From assembly GCA_025677825.1 (NCBI GenBank), contig JAIXMO010000016.1, positions 496,001 to 560,000 of the forward strand: a stretch of 64,000 nucleotides of DNA. Direction: 5' to 3'. The translations under genes were made by a program, and so were the position numbers. Below, in pieces: positions 59,985-64,000 of the stretch (positions are counted from its first letter, which is position 1; the number at the start of each line of letters is the position of its first letter). The DNA comes from Helicostylum pulchrum (lineage: Eukaryota; Mucoromycota; Mucoromycetes; Mucorales; Mucoraceae). A model generated the notes under the pieces. The model did not search any database. It was not told the DNA's origin and saw nothing but the letters and a program-made list of their open reading frames with translations.

Positions 59985-62900
59985 ATGGAATTCTTGATAT
60001 CTATAGCAAGAGATGAAGTGGATAAAGTAAGACACATGTTACAGTCAGGAATTGACGTCAACAGTTCCTTTACTTGGAACTCAAAAGATACCTTTTCTCC
60101 TGTCTTACCCAACAGTCGACCAGACAATTTACAGACAGATCAAGAGTATCAGTGTAAGCCACTGAATATTGCCGTTTTAGGTGGCCACCCTAATATGGTC
60201 AGGCTCTTATTAAGTGCCGGTGCTGATATCAACAACAAGGATGGGCGAGGAAGGTAGAGTATATAACAAGTATATGCTTTACAACAACAACAACAAAAAC
60301 TCACTTTTTTTTTTACCCTAATAGAACCGCGCTAGTATGTGCTATCTATGGCTTGGATCTAGATGCATCGAATATAAATACATCCAATTTACCCTTGATT
60401 TCACAAACAAACCCATCCCACTTTGATATAATGAAAAATATACTTTTATGTCATCCCAACCTTTATTATGCAACTCTCGATTCCCCCCAATACGAAATTA
60501 AAGGAATCACTCCTTTATGTTTAGCAAGTTACCTAGGGAAATCCGATATTATTCAATTATTATTAGACGATGGACGTGTCAATGTAGATGGTACAGATAG
60601 TAAAAATGCCACTGCATTAATGTACGCCGGTAAGTTCTTTTTTCTTCCCTTTTTATCTCCTTCTTTTTTTATCCTGTATTAACATCTCTGTGTGTAGCTA
60701 GAGATGGTAACGTACCCATCGTTAAAATGTTACTCGACTACCATGCTTCTCCCGATATCACCGATAGTCACGGTTGGTCTGCGATCCAATACGCAGAACG
60801 TAACCCTGAAATTGTACAACTATGCGAACAAGTACTTCGTCTCCACCGCTCCGAACTCTCCGTCACCACCACTAACACCTCTCACCAAACCAACTACACA
60901 AAATTATCTCACTTACTCAGCACCATACCCAACTACCCATCCTCTCTATCCCACCTACAATTCGATACTTTAAAAGACATTGACCATCTTGACCCTTCTG
61001 CCGCACCCCTTGTATACATCATCCAATCTGCGTTTCTACAAGCCATCAAGATTCATGACCACCTCTCTTTACAGACACTTCTGATGCAATCTCCGCCGGT
61101 GCACGGTAAACAGCCTGCGGGTCCTTTACTCATTAACCACCACGACCCCAAGACCGGCTTGACCGCGTTCCACCACGCCATGCGTACCAAACCATTACCC
61201 TCGCTAGACACCATCACCATGCTGTTTCAAGCAGGCGCAGACATGAACGCACAAACTTACTACGGACGCACAGCCTTACATCACCTTGCTCGATTCGGTC
61301 AAGATAAAGACAGTCAAGCATGGGGGATTCAAAAAAGTAACCATAACCCTTCCGCGCAACAACAGCAACAACCGAACCAAAATAAAATCAAGGGAGTACA
61401 AGTACCTCAACACTTGGCCATGTGCGCGTCTCTTTTGATACGGTTTGGTTCATTGGTAAATATTGCAGACCCGACTGGCAACACGCCACTGCATTTCGCT
61501 GCAGAGTTTGGCGGCGTCTTTGAAGTACTGGAAGTACTCATCTTGGAGGGTGGGGCAGATTTCGGTCTCAAAAACAAAAAAGGACTGACTCCGCTTGACG
61601 TCTGTAAATCAGACGACATCCGTAAACGTATGCTGACTCTTGAAAACGAACGTAAAAAAGCATCTCGCACAAAATCGGTCATTTCTTCATCAAGCGGTAC
61701 CATACGCCCTTTTGATTCTGCAAGTGAGTATAACCGCTCGTCAACTATCACACGATCGATTTCAAGGTCGTTTTTGTTCCAGGCAGAGACAAAGAAACAA
61801 GTCATCTTGCAGCAAAAGAAACAGCTGGAGGAAGGTGGTAATCAAGAAGTCTCGGACTTTGACGTGATTCTAAAAGCCTTTTTCAGCTACCAGACAACGT
61901 TCACAGATTCCATCGAGTCAGCGCTGGCCTACATCACAGACTCGTTTCTGGAGTCGTGGCATGTCGGTCAAGACGCACGTATCCAGCAGCTGGAAAAGAC
62001 CATCTCGCAGCTACGCTACGAGCTCCGCGAAGCCCACGAAATGTTTGACTCCACAGACCAACTCGTAGAAAAAGTCATGATGTCCTTCCGCGACCAACTT
62101 GAGCAAGTCGAACAAGTCCACCAAGCCGACTGGGAGATGTCTGAACTTCAACACGACAAGATTGAAAAGCTGTTTGATGTCTTTGAACGTATCGATGGTA
62201 GGTTTTGTCAGCTTGAATTAGCCCAAGATGATTTAATTGGCCAGATTGAAAAGTTGAGAAAGGCTGCTGCTGCTGCTACAGCAACAAAGAAATATGATGA
62301 AGAAGAAGATATTGGTGCTTGTGTGGTACATCTGTCTCAGTCACTACTGATTTTACAAACTGTGCCTATGGTGTTGCACGTCCGTGATGATCGCAACAGG
62401 TTGTGCTTGGATATGACCGTGGTGGTGGACCAAGTCATGTTGAAATTAAATACACGACTTGCGCTTGAGACAGACGTGACGCGTACGCGCACCATGAAGG
62501 AAGCACAGTCCGTGTTGCAGCAGCGTTGGGTCACTGTCAAGGACCTACTTACCAAAGAAGACGTACCTGCTCTTACACGTTCCACCAGCCAACCCAACAC
62601 ACTCGGCTTAAAGAAACCCAAACTTGTCTTTTCTACTGAGCCCTCGCTCAACCAGCTTGAACTTTCATTTGATATATTGCACTCTAACCTGTACGAGATC
62701 CAAAAGGATATCCAAGAAGTCACTGACCACTTGGAAAAACTCTTGTCCAGTAAAAAAAAAATGTACGAACTCTGCCTGGCTCTTGAAACCGAAATGAAGG
62801 ACCCTAAATCCACTCGTACCCCTACTGAAATCACTGACGAGTTGAACGGCGTGCTTGTATTTACACAGCAAGTGCTCGATAAACAAAACGTGTTGGACAA

Positions 62901-64000
62901 AGAGCGTACGCAGCTACTAAAAGAGTACCATGCCATTGACCAGCAACTAGAAGAAACAAAAAACGCTTTACAAAAAGTGCGTCCACCTGTTTTACTGCAA
63001 GGTCTGTTGGAGCGTCTTGATACTGATGAAACCCCTTGTGTGCGTATCGAAAAAGACTGGAAAGAAGATACAAATCTAGTGATTGAAATACCGCAAGACC
63101 CCAGCATGAACAACAGCAGCAGTAGCTGTAGCAGCGATAGTTCATGTTCCTCTTCTAGCGAGCCCAACGACCTCACCTCACTTCAACTGACCCAACTTCA
63201 CTCACAGTGTACGTCTAAACTAGCTACGCAATGCTACATCTCACGTCTTGACGCCAGCCTCTACTGCCTCAAAGTCCTTGCCCATCACTCCATCAGCCAA
63301 TCGCGCCAACACCTCTTACAAGTGCAAGTCGCCTTAGGCCAAGCCAGCACCGACCTTGACGAAACGCGCTCTCAAATGACGCAGCTCTACGATGACGCCG
63401 CCGAAGTTGCACGCCAAGTATTTGCCCTCAAGACCGAGCTTGAAACCATTGTTCGACACCGTAAAGAAGAAGTTGTCAAAGTATGGGAGGTCGTAGACGA
63501 AGTTTCTGAAGGCGTTGATGCTAAAGCTATCCAATGTCAAAAAAAGCCCGCGTTAGGTCTAACTACCAGCACTATACAACAAAAGGAACGTGTGGAAGAA
63601 CAAGATAGGCATCAGTGGATCATTCGTGAGCTGGAACAGTTACAGCACGTGCATGAGAGTTTGCAGGAGGCAATTGAAGGCTTGAAACAAGAACAGGCAA
63701 TGATTGGACAGAGTCTAAGGCAGTTGGCCACATCGTATATTGAGCCTCAGGTGGATAAGTTAGTAGGCCAAGACGAGGGGTCGTTGCTTTCGGTCAGTGA
63801 TCGGTTAGCGGAGTTGATGGAACGTGTGCGTGACAGTGAGCTTGGGTTAAGGCCTGCGTCTATATGGCAACGTACTGAGTCCAGAACAAAGACCACAGGC
63901 ACAGGGTAAAAAAAAAAAGCATACAACACGTAAATTATTATTAACTTTTTTTTTTTTAAATAGACCGAGAGTATCAAATAAAAATGCAATAGCAAATACA
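59985..64000 (+). CDS. Ankyrin-repeat and coiled-coil protein, 3' end outside the window
   Basis: Exons 59985..60253, 60325..60629 and 60698..63905, then a probable fourth from 63964. The first ~480 residues hold ankyrin units (CKPLNIAVLGGHPNMVRLLL, GADINNKDGRGRTAL, GITPLCLASYLGKSDIIQLL, ATALMYAARDGNVPIVKMLL, GNTPLHFAAEF). The rest is long heptad-type coiled coil (QLEKTISQLRYELREAHEMF) with Ser-rich breaks. A TAA at 63907 would end the protein after 1261 residues, but ACAGG|GTAAAA plus a T-rich tract and AAATAG at 63961-63963 form a good intron, and the frame then stays open (PRVSNKNAIANT) to the window edge. A cytoskeletal or membrane scaffold role is likely; no named family is recognised. 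Confidence 0.75.

Noticed and set aside
62337..63176. 279-codon minus-strand open frame within the ankyrin/coiled-coil gene
   Set aside because: Composition (Ser/Cys/Phe-rich, no domains) is that of a reverse-frame shadow of the coiled-coil coding sequence.

Overview
This is a 64 kb piece of an AT-rich fungal nuclear genome, most likely from an early-diverging fungus of the Mucoromycota (Mucor/Rhizopus-like). The evidence is many short (50-90 bp) GT-AG introns, many carrying long T homopolymers, a typical fungal core gene set, and two lineage-expanded families that I associate with Mucorales: divergent HSPA12/Hsp70-like proteins and an unnamed repeated family. No tRNA, rRNA or CRISPR array was recognised.

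Layout. Position 1-1,092 holds the 3' end of exocyst SEC8. Position 1,940-5,977 is one arm of a ~4 kb diverged inverted duplication, each arm carrying a broken HSPA12-like gene; the other arm is at 46,826-50,831. Core block 1 (7.7-29.4 kb) holds IDH1 (NAD-isocitrate dehydrogenase regulatory subunit), a SelO/Fmp40 AMPylase, a PMC1-type Ca2+-ATPase, a myosin regulatory light chain, a Nup133-like nucleoporin (14 exons) and NTE1 lysophospholipase. Accessory island 1 (29.5-41 kb) holds dispersed repeats, a decayed fragment of an unnamed family, a tandem array of four small secreted six-to-eight-cysteine protein genes (two intact, one with a single-base homopolymer frameshift, one decayed) with conserved TATA promoters, and a possible Fanzor/TnpB C-terminal relic. 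Core block 2 (41.1-45.1 kb) holds an M20 peptidase and an acetyl/propionyl-CoA synthetase. Accessory island 2 (45.1-55.5 kb) holds the second HSPA12-like arm, a putative PD-(D/E)XK-like gene, a LINE 3' relic and another decayed fragment. Core block 3 (55.7-64 kb) holds a PP2C phosphatase, the CET1 mRNA triphosphatase (stop codons only 9 bp apart, convergent), RHO1 GTPase and a long ankyrin/coiled-coil protein that runs off the window.

The core genes are ordinary housekeeping functions (secretion, TCA cycle, Ca2+ homeostasis, actomyosin, nuclear pore, phospholipid turnover, capping, Rho signalling) and form no operon or pathway cluster. The interesting biology is in the two islands: recent tandem duplication of secreted proteins, duplicated then independently destroyed HSPA12-like genes, and layers of transposon-like debris. 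Exon coordinates come from manual splice-site reading checked for reading-frame closure; family names come from recognised motifs, not from database searches.
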